Positions 8,329-17,385 of a stretch of 64,000 nucleotides of DNA are shown here, piece by piece. The stretch comes from UBA1444 sp964521625 (lineage in GTDB: Bacteria; Bacillota; Negativicutes; UBA1444), in the NCBI GenBank assembly GCA_964521625.1, contig CAZFSM010000014.1:1-64000 (forward strand). Direction: 5' to 3'. The translations under genes and the position numbers were made by a program. Under the pieces are notes generated by a model, which saw only the letters and a list, made by a program, of their open reading frames with translations, was not told where the DNA came from and ran no database searches. How positions within the stretch are numbered: position 1 is the first letter of the stretch; each line of letters opens with the position of its first letter.

Positions 8329-10357
8329 CTTTCTGCATGACTGTGTCAAAAATCGTTTGCACGGATAGCTGATTCAGGCACTGGTCTTTGCCCCGGGAAC
8401 ATGCTGTTGCATATAAATGTCCCTGCCCTGGTCCGACACAACCATTCGCATAGTCACAATCAACCTCTGCCTGCAAATGGGTATGTTCAGCATAACCATA
8501 CACCCGCGAGTCAGTCGGCCCCCAGAGGACTATCGCCGGTACACCGATCAAATGCGCTGCATGCATGGCAAAATTATCTGTGGTCACAACAAGGTCAATT
8601 TTTTTCAGCAAGTCAATCAATTGCAGCGGAGTGGTCAGTCCCCGCAAATCATAGGCGCCCTGTATATACGGTTCGAATATTCTGCCGCTCTGCACCACGT
8701 TAATCCGATTAGCCTGCAACAAAGCCACTAATTCTCGCCATTTTTCAAGCGACATTTGTTTGCGCGGCGACTCAGACCCCGGACAGATCAATACATTGTT
8801 TTTGTTCCTGGGGATTTGTGACACCAGTACGGGATCAAGCACCGACTCAGCCGGCACAAACATTTTTTCTTCGACGGGTGTTTTTAAGCCAAACATGGCG
8901 GCCAAAACCTGATATGCCCGTGCCCCGGGCAGACGATAGCGCTCGTCATCCCAATAATTCGTCCGCATCAGTCTGGCCCCCGGTCGAGGATGGCCAATCC
9001 GGCCAATCGCCGGATGACCTTTGAGCAGGGAAATGTATTTGCTACGCGCCACGAGATTGAACTGCCGCTCCGGGTTTTGCTCATTGACTTGTTTCAGTAC
9101 ACCGGAAATCATCAGTGTATCGCCTAAACCGCCGACGGGGTCAATCCATATCACTTCTCGCTCTGAAGCCACTGGTAGGATTGCTGTTTGCGATAATGTG
9201 CTAACAGCTATGTGTCCGATAGTCCTGTTCGGGTTCGCAATACTGCATGGGTCATGATCCGCAGATGACGCTTGTAACAGAGGCTCCAAATAGCTGCTGA
9301 TAAATTTTTTCATCGATTGGCACCATTCTCCCTTATGCAGGTAAGAACCAGCGACCGACCAAGCATCAAGCGGACATCCTCCATGGCAAATATCCCAATA
9401 ACGACAACCTTTACAGTCGGTTTGCGGCAAAACATCATTACGGCTGAGCAAAATCGCCCGTTGCGGGTCAGCAAAAGCTTCGGCGAAAGTCTTATCAAAA
9501 ATCGTGCCGTAGTTCAGCAGGCCCCAATCACCGGATCGACCGCAATGTGACAATGTTCCGTCCGGCAACAGATTGATGTGGCTATAGGCGCACTGACCGG
9601 AGTCGCCGCACATCAACCCTTTGACATTACCGGTTACATTACGGGCCAGATAGGAAAAAGGACGGATGTCGGGCAAATCGGCCTTGTTTGTCCACCATAC
9701 CGGCAATATACTTCCCAGAAAATCCGCATATTCCTCGGCAGTGACCCGCAGTTGATCCAATTTGTTGCCATAAAGCAAGACGGGATTGAACATAAACCCG
9801 CCGCGAGGTGAAAGATTGACCAGAAATTGAAAAATACCGAGCGGGTCGGCCAGTGCCGGTTTTGTCACCACATAAATTAAAGACCAGCCAAAGCCTTCTG
9901 CTTCGACCATTTTGATCGCTTCCATAAATTTTTTGTTATAGCCGTGAGAATCCCGCTCCGGCCCCAAGCCCCGCAAACCCGCGATCGATTCGAAACTGGT
10001 GCCGATGGCGCCGATGCCCAGTTTGCGCAAAATCGGTGAAAAGTCTTTACGAAACAAGGTCAGATTGCTTTGTATCTCATGCTTGATCCGGCCACCGGTT
10101 TGAGTACAATATTTTTGTTGGAACACCAGCGCCTGTTCAAAATACGCCGGTCCCAACAACAGCGGCTCCCCGCCATGCCAGATTATTTCCAGGCTTTCCG
10201 TTGGGCGTTGTTGTAAAAACTCATTAACACGCGAGAAAAAAAGTTCCAACGTTGCCAGCGGCATCGTCGTCGGACCATGTGCAGGCTTGTGAACTACATC
10301 ACAGTAGATGCAGCGCGCATTGCATTCCTCTGTTGCTTTAAAAATCACGGTTGCCAT
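8303..10357 (-). CDS. Radical SAM/SPASM protein fused to a GT9 (heptosyltransferase-like) domain
   Basis: A 684-residue two-enzyme fusion. Residues 1-240 are a radical SAM barrel with C12, C16 and C19 (CNARCIYC) for the SAM-binding cluster and a WHGGEPLL motif. Residues about 255-365 are a Cys-rich SPASM region (LMCGDSGQC, DGTLSHCGRSG, CKGCRYWDICHGGCPLD, EWC) similar to anaerobic sulfatase-maturase enzymes and peptide modifiers. Residues about 395-670 match glycosyltransferase family 9: DPVGGLGDTLMISGVLKQ, LICPGSESPRKQMS and VVTTDNFAMHAAHLIGVP. SPASM enzymes usually modify peptides, and GT9 enzymes use nucleotide-activated heptose or similar sugars; one chain doing both is unusual. It is the last gene of the operon, overlaps the preceding gene by 13 bases, and has AGGAG upstream of its ATG. 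Substrate unknown; the convergent tyrosine-rich protein is the obvious candidate. Confidence 0.88.
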   Translation of the reverse strand: MATVIFKATEECNARCIYCDVVHKPAHGPTTMPLATLELFFSRVNEFLQQRPTESLEIIWHGGEPLLLGPAYFEQALVFQQKYCTQTGGRIKHEIQSNLTLFRKDFSPILRKLGIGAIGTSFESIAGLRGLGPERDSHGYNKKFMEAIKMVEAEGFGWSLIYVVTKPALADPLGIFQFLVNLSPRGGFMFNPVLLYGNKLDQLRVTAEEYADFLGSILPVWWTNKADLPDIRPFSYLARNVTGNVKGLMCGDSGQCAYSHINLLPDGTLSHCGRSGDWGLLNYGTIFDKTFAEAFADPQRAILLSRNDVLPQTDCKGCRYWDICHGGCPLDAWSVAGSYLHKGEWCQSMKKFISSYLEPLLQASSADHDPCSIANPNRTIGHIAVSTLSQTAILPVASEREVIWIDPVGGLGDTLMISGVLKQVNEQNPERQFNLVARSKYISLLKGHPAIGRIGHPRPGARLMRTNYWDDERYRLPGARAYQVLAAMFGLKTPVEEKMFVPAESVLDPVLVSQIPRNKNNVLICPGSESPRKQMSLEKWRELVALLQANRINVVQSGRIFEPYIQGAYDLRGLTTPLQLIDLLKKIDLVVTTDNFAMHAAHLIGVPAIVLWGPTDSRVYGYAEHTHLQAEVDCDYANGCVGPGQGHLYATACSRGKDQCLNQLSVQTIFDTVMQKAKNKVRRK

Positions 10358-11217
10358 AATGAACGCTCCTTCTCGGTTTGTTCAAGTTGACGTTTATGCT
10401 GTCGAACTACCTCAAGCATTTCAGCAAAGAAACCTGCGCATCCGACGTCCACCGTCAGTTTGTCGGCAAACTTGCCAAGACAAAGTTTCCAACCGGCACA
10501 GCTGGCACAGGAATGATTATCCAGGAAAAACTCCCGCCAATATTCCCGGCGTTGTTCGAGCTTCTGCTGGGTCTCCGGTTTGCCGAGCGACGAAATGTTT
10601 TCTGTAATAAACTGCTTGCTTTGCAGTTCTGCTTTTGATAAAGCCACCCGGCCCTGTTTGTCCAGATGCACATAGACACCAGGCTGGTCAAAATAAAACA
10701 CGCTCCAGTCCCGTGGGGCCAACGGATCATAGTTGCCGGTGATATAGGAAAAAGGCTCGATGCTGGCATGCGCGGTCCTCTCCAATACAGCATAAGTCAT
10801 CAAGTCGGCCAACCCATCCCACTCGATCGGTCCTGGTCCCATGACCACGCCAGCATGAATCCCCAGCGAAGACAGGATCCGCAGACCAGCCAAATTTTCC
10901 CGGTTATCGCCACCCAGATACACGCGCAGGTTTAGCCGCCGCAACAAACCCAGCTGTGGCGCCAGCTGGCGGAAATTGCCGAACGCTGCCGGGAATACTG
11001 CCAGCGGGATCGTTTGCAATGCTTCATCAAACTGCAGCTGATCGAGACAATTATCTGTTTCAACCGCAATGCAGATCAGGCGGTTTTTCGAACGGGCCAC
11101 AGTTGCCGCTGCCATGACAGCCGATGAAAGATCCGTGACTTTCACCACCAGATCATGTCCGGCAAAGCTGGCGATTAGCTCAGTTTCAAACGGGCATACG
11201 ACTTTTATCAAGCTCAT
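10345..11217 (-). CDS. SPASM-like protein lacking the radical SAM motif
   Basis: About 290 residues. There is no CxxxCxxC in the N-terminal half, so it should not bind the SAM cluster. The C-terminal part has CASCAGWKLCLG and a further Cys in DVGCAGFF, resembling the auxiliary cluster site of SPASM domains. The middle (VYLGGDNRENLAGLRILSSLG, GVVMGPGPIEWDGLADLMTY) looks barrel-like. GGAGG is correctly spaced before ATG at 11217, so the longer frame from 11232 is not used. It overlaps the upstream radical SAM gene by 32 bases. SPASM-only partners beside true radical SAM enzymes occur in some RiPP-like systems, where a role in peptide binding is suspected; that role here is inference. Confidence 0.7.
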   Translation of the reverse strand: MSLIKVVCPFETELIASFAGHDLVVKVTDLSSAVMAAATVARSKNRLICIAVETDNCLDQLQFDEALQTIPLAVFPAAFGNFRQLAPQLGLLRRLNLRVYLGGDNRENLAGLRILSSLGIHAGVVMGPGPIEWDGLADLMTYAVLERTAHASIEPFSYITGNYDPLAPRDWSVFYFDQPGVYVHLDKQGRVALSKAELQSKQFITENISSLGKPETQQKLEQRREYWREFFLDNHSCASCAGWKLCLGKFADKLTVDVGCAGFFAEMLEVVRQHKRQLEQTEKERSLWQP

Positions 11218-12217
11218 GCTCAACCTCCACAATTCTCACCGGCGCTTCATTAATCATGCGGGTCAGCAGCTGACATAGCCCGCCTCCCGAACAGACGCCG
11301 GATTCCTGATATCTGCAGGCATCACACTCATCAAATATCCCCGGCAATTCGCTTTTCACTTCTTGTCGCAGCTGCGAAAAATGTTCGAACAACTGATCCA
11401 TCGAATCAAATTCAAACAGCGACCTGCGTTTATAATTGCTCAACGGGAAACAGTGGTACACGCTCATGTCCGGTGTAATATCAAAAGCCGGGCCACAACT
11501 GAAGTGAGATGGATTGGGAAACCGTCCCAACCAACCCAGTTCGCGGTCGGTGAATTTGCAGATCGGGAACCCGCAGTCAAGGCCCGGACTCACCCGGTTG
11601 GCGTCAAACAACTGTCGATAGGAAAACAGTCGACGGATTACAGTGCGCATACCGGTTGGCTTGATATAACCGGATTCCTTGCCTGGCACTGGATGGGCGA
11701 CGCCCAGACGGATATTGCGCTTCATCCCGTAACGGTTGATATGGTCAAACAAAAATTCCAACTGGAAGTCCAGCCGATAAATGTTAAATCCCGGCGAGGC
11801 CCACGGTCCCATCACCGCCAAAAAATCCTGCAGTCGCACAGTTTCTGACGGCGGCGCCGGAGTCTGAACCGGATCGTTCAGGTTGCAGACAAAAGACAGC
11901 CGTTCCAGCCGGACCTGGGTTAAATACTGTCGGCATTCAACGAGACGGCCTGGACTCAGGATGCCATTAGTGAACACTGTGACATCAAAGCCCCTTTCCA
12001 GCAAATACAGGACAAAATCCACAAACTGTGGATGAATTGTTGGCTCACCGCCCAACAGTGAAACTCTGTTCTGCCCTGCCAGTTTGAGAAAATCAGCAAT
12101 ATAAATCAGATTTTCCCAGGACAGGATATCTTCCTCGCTGGCTTCTTCCATTTCCCGTTTGGCAAAACAGTAAGGACAGGAACGGTTGCACTTATTGGTA
12201 AGCAAAATGTTTGCCAT
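11186..12217 (-). CDS. Radical SAM protein with SPASM-like C-terminus
   Basis: A 343-residue radical SAM enzyme. C10, C14 and C17 (CNRSCPYC) bind the catalytic [4Fe-4S] cluster; SLLGGEPTIHP and VTVFTNGILS are the usual following strands. The C-terminal third carries many cysteines (DCGFPIC, FSCGPAFDITPDMSVYHC, CDACRYQESGVCSGGGLC), consistent with one or two auxiliary clusters in a variant SPASM/twitch arrangement. The ATG at 12217 has GGAGG nine bases upstream. It is the second gene of the operon that converges on the tyrosine-rich protein, and is the best candidate for direct peptide modification. The chemistry cannot be told from sequence. Confidence 0.88.
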   Translation of the reverse strand: MANILLTNKCNRSCPYCFAKREMEEASEEDILSWENLIYIADFLKLAGQNRVSLLGGEPTIHPQFVDFVLYLLERGFDVTVFTNGILSPGRLVECRQYLTQVRLERLSFVCNLNDPVQTPAPPSETVRLQDFLAVMGPWASPGFNIYRLDFQLEFLFDHINRYGMKRNIRLGVAHPVPGKESGYIKPTGMRTVIRRLFSYRQLFDANRVSPGLDCGFPICKFTDRELGWLGRFPNPSHFSCGPAFDITPDMSVYHCFPLSNYKRRSLFEFDSMDQLFEHFSQLRQEVKSELPGIFDECDACRYQESGVCSGGGLCQLLTRMINEAPVRIVEVEHELDKSRMPV

Positions 12218-12247
12218 GGGTCCGCCTCCATTTTTCCTTTATAATAG

Positions 12248-13486
12248 CTATAATAGCTGAGGGTGCGTCGCTTTCGCCTGTTTTTCCAGCCAACGGTGAT
12301 TGCGGTATATGTTGGCGAAATAGGCCGGAAAATCCTGTACTGCCTGGTCACGCACCACCTGATCCACGGTCAGGTATCGTTCCGCGGTGTCAGGTAGTCT
12401 GTGCAACAAAGCCAGTGCATCCAACAAAACCGAAGCCGAAAGATTGCCCGGATTCAGCTGTGCCGAAATCTTCGCCAGTTGGTAAACCTGCTTGAAAACA
12501 GTGGGGAAATCAAACCAAAGTTCACCGCCACAATGGCCCAGGTGCCGACCGGATGAACCATTACCATCAATACTCTCCTCTATGATCCAGACCCCTTTAT
12601 TTCGTCTGGACAACTCGGCATAAATGATTGTACCTGTATCACGCAGAGATTCGTAATATAGATTCTCGCCATTATCATACAATCGCAGCTCGTCGCGCAG
12701 ATAAACCGGATCAATGGCAAAGAAGCAAGTATGGATCTTTTGCATCGTAGGCGAATAGAGACCTGACAACAAATAGCCCTGATTCAGCGGTTCAGCCAGC
12801 TTGATCAAATTTTCAGCCTGCCGGACAAAATAATCATCATCGATAAAGATCAGCCTCTTGGCAGGAATCATATAAGCAGCCAACGAAATTTGATTTTCGA
12901 CATATAGTTGATGTCCCAGATCAACGTAGTCCACTCCCATCCTGCGGAGATAGTTCAGCACGGCAGTCCGCTCCCCGAAAAAGCTCTGCGCGATCAAATC
13001 CGGCTCCACTGCCTGTACATGGTCTGGGTAGCTGAACAGTAAGCAAAGTTGATGCAAAATTTGCGGGCCTTGGATCTCCAGATGTCGGATGCAACAGGTC
13101 AACAACGGCAGGTAAAATAGATGTGGCACTACAATCAGGCAGTCCACCTGCGGCAGTTTGTCCCATTGCCGGGCAAGCCGGCTGGCTCGGCAGTCATCCA
13201 GCAAAATGACAACTTTCCTCAAATCTTCCTGTTCGGCCAATTTGCGCCAGGGCGAAGGTAACGCCAACAGGCTACGCACAACTTTCTCGGCCTGCAATGA
13301 TAACGGGCTGTCATGCAAACGCTCCAGTGTGCAAGAAACCTGCCGAGGCTTGACGTGGCGGCGGCAAAGCATCCCGATCGCTTTTGCCACCTGCGCCGGC
13401 GGAACTTTCTCCAGCCGGATCTGCACATGCAGTTGATATGGGTTAACTAGTTTCAATCGACACTCCACCTTATCAAAACCGACCAT
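12248..13486 (-). CDS. Unrecognised protein with a DDD motif, first gene of the radical SAM operon
   Basis: A 412-residue protein I do not recognise. In the middle, RLIFIDDDYFVRQAENL (residues about 211-227) looks like the metal-binding DxD region of an A-fold glycosyltransferase, and LYDNGENLYYESLRDTG about 60 residues later could be an acceptor or catalytic region. The first 210 residues show VVILLDDCR and DCLIVVPHLFY, consistent with an alpha/beta fold. ATG at 13486 has no good ribosome site; AAGGTGGAG six bases before an in-frame TTG at 13456 suggests a 402-residue product. It lies 42 bases from the divergent TPR-glycosyltransferase gene. A glycosyltransferase role is only a guess from the motif and neighbours. 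Confidence 0.6.
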   Translation of the reverse strand: MVGFDKVECRLKLVNPYQLHVQIRLEKVPPAQVAKAIGMLCRRHVKPRQVSCTLERLHDSPLSLQAEKVVRSLLALPSPWRKLAEQEDLRKVVILLDDCRASRLARQWDKLPQVDCLIVVPHLFYLPLLTCCIRHLEIQGPQILHQLCLLFSYPDHVQAVEPDLIAQSFFGERTAVLNYLRRMGVDYVDLGHQLYVENQISLAAYMIPAKRLIFIDDDYFVRQAENLIKLAEPLNQGYLLSGLYSPTMQKIHTCFFAIDPVYLRDELRLYDNGENLYYESLRDTGTIIYAELSRRNKGVWIIEESIDGNGSSGRHLGHCGGELWFDFPTVFKQVYQLAKISAQLNPGNLSASVLLDALALLHRLPDTAERYLTVDQVVRDQAVQDFPAYFANIYRNHRWLEKQAKATHPQLL

Positions 13487-13528
13487 GTCCGGGAATAAAG
13501 GCGATGAATCGCAGGAGGTCGAATTCGT

Positions 13529-14965
13529 TTGAACGAATATTCACTCCGCAGAAGGCTCCGGCAAGAGCCGAATAATCCGCAACATATAATCGAGTTGGCG
13601 CTACTACTGAAAGACAGCGGCCGAATGGCCGAAACGGAGGTCTATCTTCGCCAGGCGCTGGAATTGGAACCCACCCTGGTAGAAGGCCATGTTCATCTAG
13701 GTGCACTACTCATGGACTTCAATCGTCTGAGCGAGGCTGCGGATGTGTTTCGATGCGCACTTGCGCTAGGAGATCGATCTGCTGAGACTGCCCTTAATCT
13801 GGGCTCCGTACTGCAAGGGATCGGCCAATTGACCGAATCAGCGCAACTCCTTCGGTTCGCCTGCAAAACAAATCCCGCTTCTATAGATGCGCATATCCGC
13901 CTGGCTGTCACCCTGACTGAACTGCACCAACTGGCAGAAGCAGAAGCGATCCTGTCTCAGGCGCAAAAAATGCAGTCCACAAATCATGAAATCAATTATT
14001 TACTTGCCAACATCCATTTTTTGCAGGGACGTAATGAACAAGCCTGGCCCAACTATGAAGCACGGATTCGGGTCCATGGAATCTATCAGCCGAAACTACG
14101 GCGCTGGCAAGGTCAAAAGTTAGCTGGTAAAACAATTCTGCTTTATCATGAGCAAGGGTTCGGCGACAGCATCCAATATTTACGATATGTTCCAGCAGTC
14201 AGCGAGCTGGCAGACACAACTGTTCTCTGGCTGCAAAAACCGCTGCAGCGTTTGCTGTCCGGCCAGTCCGGCACCTTTATCACACATCGGGGTGACGAAC
14301 TGCCGTCAGACTCATTTGACTATGCCTGCCCTTTGCTCAGTTTACCGCTGATTTATCAAACCCTCCAACAAACGTTTCCCAAACAAGTTCCCTATATTAA
14401 AGCCAGTTCCGCCATTTCACAGCATTGGCGGAACTTTTTAGCGGCCACTTTCGGCAACAACAAACCCACAATCGGAATCGTATGGTCAGGAAACAGTCTG
14501 CATAAAAGAGACGCACAGCGTTCGATCGCTTTTGATCTGTTGCGGCCGTTGTTTTTCCTGGAACAATTCAACTGGATCAGTCTACAAACTTCAGCGCCGT
14601 TGTCTCAAAACAACTCACCCTGCACAACCGTCCGCGACATTTCACCTTATCTGACCGACTTTGCCGAGACCGCTGGAGTCATCGACAACCTGGATTTGAT
14701 CATCACTGTCGATACCGCAGTGGCCCATTTGGCAGGCGCAATGGGAAAACCCACATGGTTGCTCCTGCCGTTTCATCCCGACCCGCGTTGGCAGCTTGAT
14801 CGGAACGATAGTCCCTGGTACCCCAGCCTTCAGTTGTTTCGCCAAGCAGAAGCAGGCAATTGGCAGTCGGTCATTACCGTTATCAACTCCTGCTTATGTC
14901 AACAACAACTTTATTTTATGTCTAATCGTTCGACATCGATAAATCAGGGTCCTTTCACAAAATAA
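13529..14965 (+). CDS. TPR protein with glycosyltransferase family 9-like domain
   Basis: 478 residues. Residues about 10-185 form five to six tetratricopeptide repeats (ALLLKDSGRMAETEVYLRQA, ALELEPTLVEGHVHLGALL and so on). Residues about 190-460 match the TPR-linked glycosyltransferases of the GT9 superfamily: LRRWQGQKLAGKTILLYHEQ, GFGDSIQYLRYVP, IGIVWSGNSLHKRD, and LDLIITVDTAVAHLAGAMG with the conserved His and Gly. Such proteins often modify proteins or envelope glycans. The start is TTG at 13529 behind GCAGGAGG (10-base spacing). It diverges from the radical SAM operon with only 42 bases between, so each promoter must lie partly in the other gene. A shared role with that operon is inferred. 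Confidence 0.82.
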   Translation: MNEYSLRRRLRQEPNNPQHIIELALLLKDSGRMAETEVYLRQALELEPTLVEGHVHLGALLMDFNRLSEAADVFRCALALGDRSAETALNLGSVLQGIGQLTESAQLLRFACKTNPASIDAHIRLAVTLTELHQLAEAEAILSQAQKMQSTNHEINYLLANIHFLQGRNEQAWPNYEARIRVHGIYQPKLRRWQGQKLAGKTILLYHEQGFGDSIQYLRYVPAVSELADTTVLWLQKPLQRLLSGQSGTFITHRGDELPSDSFDYACPLLSLPLIYQTLQQTFPKQVPYIKASSAISQHWRNFLAATFGNNKPTIGIVWSGNSLHKRDAQRSIAFDLLRPLFFLEQFNWISLQTSAPLSQNNSPCTTVRDISPYLTDFAETAGVIDNLDLIITVDTAVAHLAGAMGKPTWLLLPFHPDPRWQLDRNDSPWYPSLQLFRQAEAGNWQSVITVINSCLCQQQLYFMSNRSTSINQGPFTK

Positions 14966-15106
14966 GACAGGGTGATAAAAATTATACCAGCGGCATCGCC
15001 AAAGGGTTAGAAAGGAAAAACTCGCAACCGCCTCGAATGTTATGATTTACAATATAAGCGAAAACAACCCTCTCGTATTCAGTCTCAGAAAAACGGAGGA
15101 TTTGCC

Positions 15107-15757
15107 ATGAAAATTTTAGCCCTAAACGGCAGTCCGCGCAAAAACTGGAATACTGCCCAACTGCTGGATAAAACACTGGCAGGCGCGGCATCACAAGGTG
15201 CTGAAACCGAACTGATCCATCTGGGGGATTTGAGCTTCAAAGGCTGCATAAGCTGTTTTGCCTGCAAACGACTCGGCAGTCTCAGCTACGGTAAATGTGC
15301 ACTGAGCGACGAATTGACGCCGGTTCTGCATAAAATCGAGCAAATCGATGCGCTGGTGCTGGGGTCGCCAATCTACCTGGGCGCCGCGTCCAGTGCAATG
15401 CGCGCCTGCCTCGAACGGTTGCTGTTTCAATATCTCGTCTATGATGACAAATATTCATCTTTGTTTACGCGCCGGATTGCCACGGCAATGATTTATACGA
15501 TGGGCGTGCCGGAAGAACTCATGATCACAATGGGCTATGAGTCACATTTCCGGATTACCGAGACACTAATGAACCGGATACTGGGCACAGTCGAAGCCCT
15601 CTACGTCACCGACACTTATCAATTTGATGATTACGCCAAATATATGGCGCCCCGCTTTGATCCGGCTGCTAAAGCCAAGCGCCGCAAGGAACAGTTCCCC
15701 CTCGATTGCCAAAAAGCCTATGAATTGGGACTTCACCTTGTAAGCCCAAAGGAGTGA
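15107..15757 (+). CDS. NADPH-dependent FMN reductase/iron-sulfur flavoprotein
   Basis: A 216-residue flavodoxin-fold protein. ILALNGSPRKNWNTAQLL near the N-terminus is the FMN phosphate loop, and ALVLGSPIYLGAASSAMRA forms the second flavin loop. The compact Cys motif GCISCFACKRLG followed by KCAL (residues about 46-65) is that of iron-sulfur flavoproteins of anaerobes, which carry a [4Fe-4S] cluster and shuttle electrons. CGGAGG lies before the ATG. It is followed seven bases later by the KTSC gene, probably in one transcript. The electron partner is unknown. Confidence 0.87.
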   Translation: MKILALNGSPRKNWNTAQLLDKTLAGAASQGAETELIHLGDLSFKGCISCFACKRLGSLSYGKCALSDELTPVLHKIEQIDALVLGSPIYLGAASSAMRACLERLLFQYLVYDDKYSSLFTRRIATAMIYTMGVPEELMITMGYESHFRITETLMNRILGTVEALYVTDTYQFDDYAKYMAPRFDPAAKAKRRKEQFPLDCQKAYELGLHLVSPKE

Positions 15758-15764
15758 CTTTTAC

Positions 15765-15989
15765 ATGAAAAGAACCTATGTGATGTCGACGGATTTAAAA
15801 TCTATTGGCTATGATGAATCATCACGCATTCTGGAAATCGAATTCCTTGATTCCAGCATTCATCAATACGAAAATGTGCCGAAAATTGCCCACCTTGCCT
15901 TAATGACCGCCCAGGCCAAAGGACTCCATTACCTCACAGAGATCAAAAATGTATATCCTTGTATCAAGCTAAGTAATCCAATGGAATAA
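15765..15989 (+). CDS. KTSC-domain small protein
   Basis: A 74-residue protein matching the KTSC domain: STDLKSIGYDESSRILEIEF, followed by a Y-E-N-V-P strand and a short helix ending before an I-K-N-V-Y-P motif. KTSC proteins are small soluble proteins with weak links to nucleic-acid functions; no activity is established. AAAGGAG precedes the ATG. It is likely cotranscribed with the flavoprotein upstream. Confidence 0.8.
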   Translation: MKRTYVMSTDLKSIGYDESSRILEIEFLDSSIHQYENVPKIAHLALMTAQAKGLHYLTEIKNVYPCIKLSNPME

Positions 15990-16047
15990 TGCGGCTGCAT
16001 TTTCCACCAGCATTATTAAATAAAATGACAAATGAACAGGTGATAGA

Positions 16048-17373
16048 TTGTTACCGATACTCATGTTTACGTTTTTCTTTGCCGCATTGTTATTGAGTCT
16101 GCATCTGCATATTTCGCTGCTATATCCGCTGTTACTGGGACTGGTCGGTTTTGTTCTGCTAGCCCGGCAGCGCGGATATTCTTTTTTCTCCCTGTCTCGA
16201 ATGATGCTGCACGGTTCACGCCAATCACTGATTGTAATTCGCATTTTCGTTCTGATCGGCGCTATTACGGCTGTCTGGCGGGCCTGCGGCACGATTCCCT
16301 ACATCGTCTACCATGGCATTGCCCTGATGAATGAACAGTTTTTCATCCTGTCGGCGTTTATCTTAAGCTGCCTTGTGTCGTTTCTGCTCGGTACCTCATT
16401 CGGTACGGTGGGAACACTGGGTGTTGCCCTAATGGTCCTGGCCCGCAGCGGTCAGGTTAATGTCGATGTTGCTGCCGGAGCGATCATTGCCGGCGCCTAT
16501 TTTGGCGACCGCTGCTCGCCAATGTCCTCCAGCGCCAACTTGGTTGCTGCCTTGACCCGGACCCAGTTGTATCTTAATCTGTCAAACATGCGGAAAACCT
16601 CAGTGTTGCCTTTTGTTCTGGCCTGCCTGGGTTATATCACGCTTTCGTGGCACCATCCGCTGCTTGCCAGTGATAGTCCCATCCTGACCGCCATCCCCCA
16701 GGCCTTCTCGCTCCATCCGATCGTGATCCTGCCAGCTGCCCTGATTCTGCTGATGGCCGCGGCCAAAATCGATGTGAAACTTTCGATGGGGTTCAGTATT
16801 GTGGCCGCGGCCTTGATCGCACTGACCGTCCAGAATGTCAGCTGGTGGGATTTAATCACCTATATTGCCACCGGCTACCAAATGAACCAACCCAGCTTTC
16901 TGGCAGAGATTCTGCAGGGCGGCGGGGTACTGTCAATGTTGCAGGTTGCTTTGATTGTTCTGATCTCTTCCGCTTATTCCGGCTTGTTCGCTGGCACGGG
17001 ACTGCTGGCGGACATTGAGCGCGGTTGCGAAAATCTCAGTCATAAACTCGGTGTTTTTGCCGGCACTATGATCACCAGCATCGCTGCCGCCGCATTCAGC
17101 TGCAACCAAACCTTGGCAATCATGTTGACGCATCAGTTGACGCAACGGATTTATGAAAAAAAGCGCCTGGGCAATTATCGCCTGGCGCTGGATTTGGAAA
17201 ACAGTGTAATTATGATCGCCGCCCTGATTCCCTGGAATATCGCCGGCGCGGTTCCGGCCGCCGCCCTGGCAACCGATGCCGGCTTCATCCCTTATGCACT
17301 TTACCTCTATCTCGTACCCCTGAGCAATCTGTTCTGCCAGAAGATAAAAATCAAGTCGGAGCAAGGAGCATAA
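16048..17373 (+). CDS. NhaC-family Na+/H+ antiporter
   Basis: A 441-residue membrane protein with about 11 hydrophobic segments. FLLGTSFGTVGTLGVALMVL and AAGAIIAGAYFGDRCSPMSS are the hallmark NhaC transport motifs, including the conserved FGDRCSP loop. A second such region is SAYSGLFAGTGLL. NhaC proteins exchange Na+ for H+, or malate for lactate in some members. The start is TTG at 16048 behind AGGTGA; an ATG lies five codons later. The gene is monocistronic between the KTSC gene and a convergent hydrolase. Confidence 0.9.
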   Translation: MLPILMFTFFFAALLLSLHLHISLLYPLLLGLVGFVLLARQRGYSFFSLSRMMLHGSRQSLIVIRIFVLIGAITAVWRACGTIPYIVYHGIALMNEQFFILSAFILSCLVSFLLGTSFGTVGTLGVALMVLARSGQVNVDVAAGAIIAGAYFGDRCSPMSSSANLVAALTRTQLYLNLSNMRKTSVLPFVLACLGYITLSWHHPLLASDSPILTAIPQAFSLHPIVILPAALILLMAAAKIDVKLSMGFSIVAAALIALTVQNVSWWDLITYIATGYQMNQPSFLAEILQGGGVLSMLQVALIVLISSAYSGLFAGTGLLADIERGCENLSHKLGVFAGTMITSIAAAAFSCNQTLAIMLTHQLTQRIYEKKRLGNYRLALDLENSVIMIAALIPWNIAGAVPAAALATDAGFIPYALYLYLVPLSNLFCQKIKIKSEQGA

Positions 17374-17385
17374 TTCCAGAAATTT

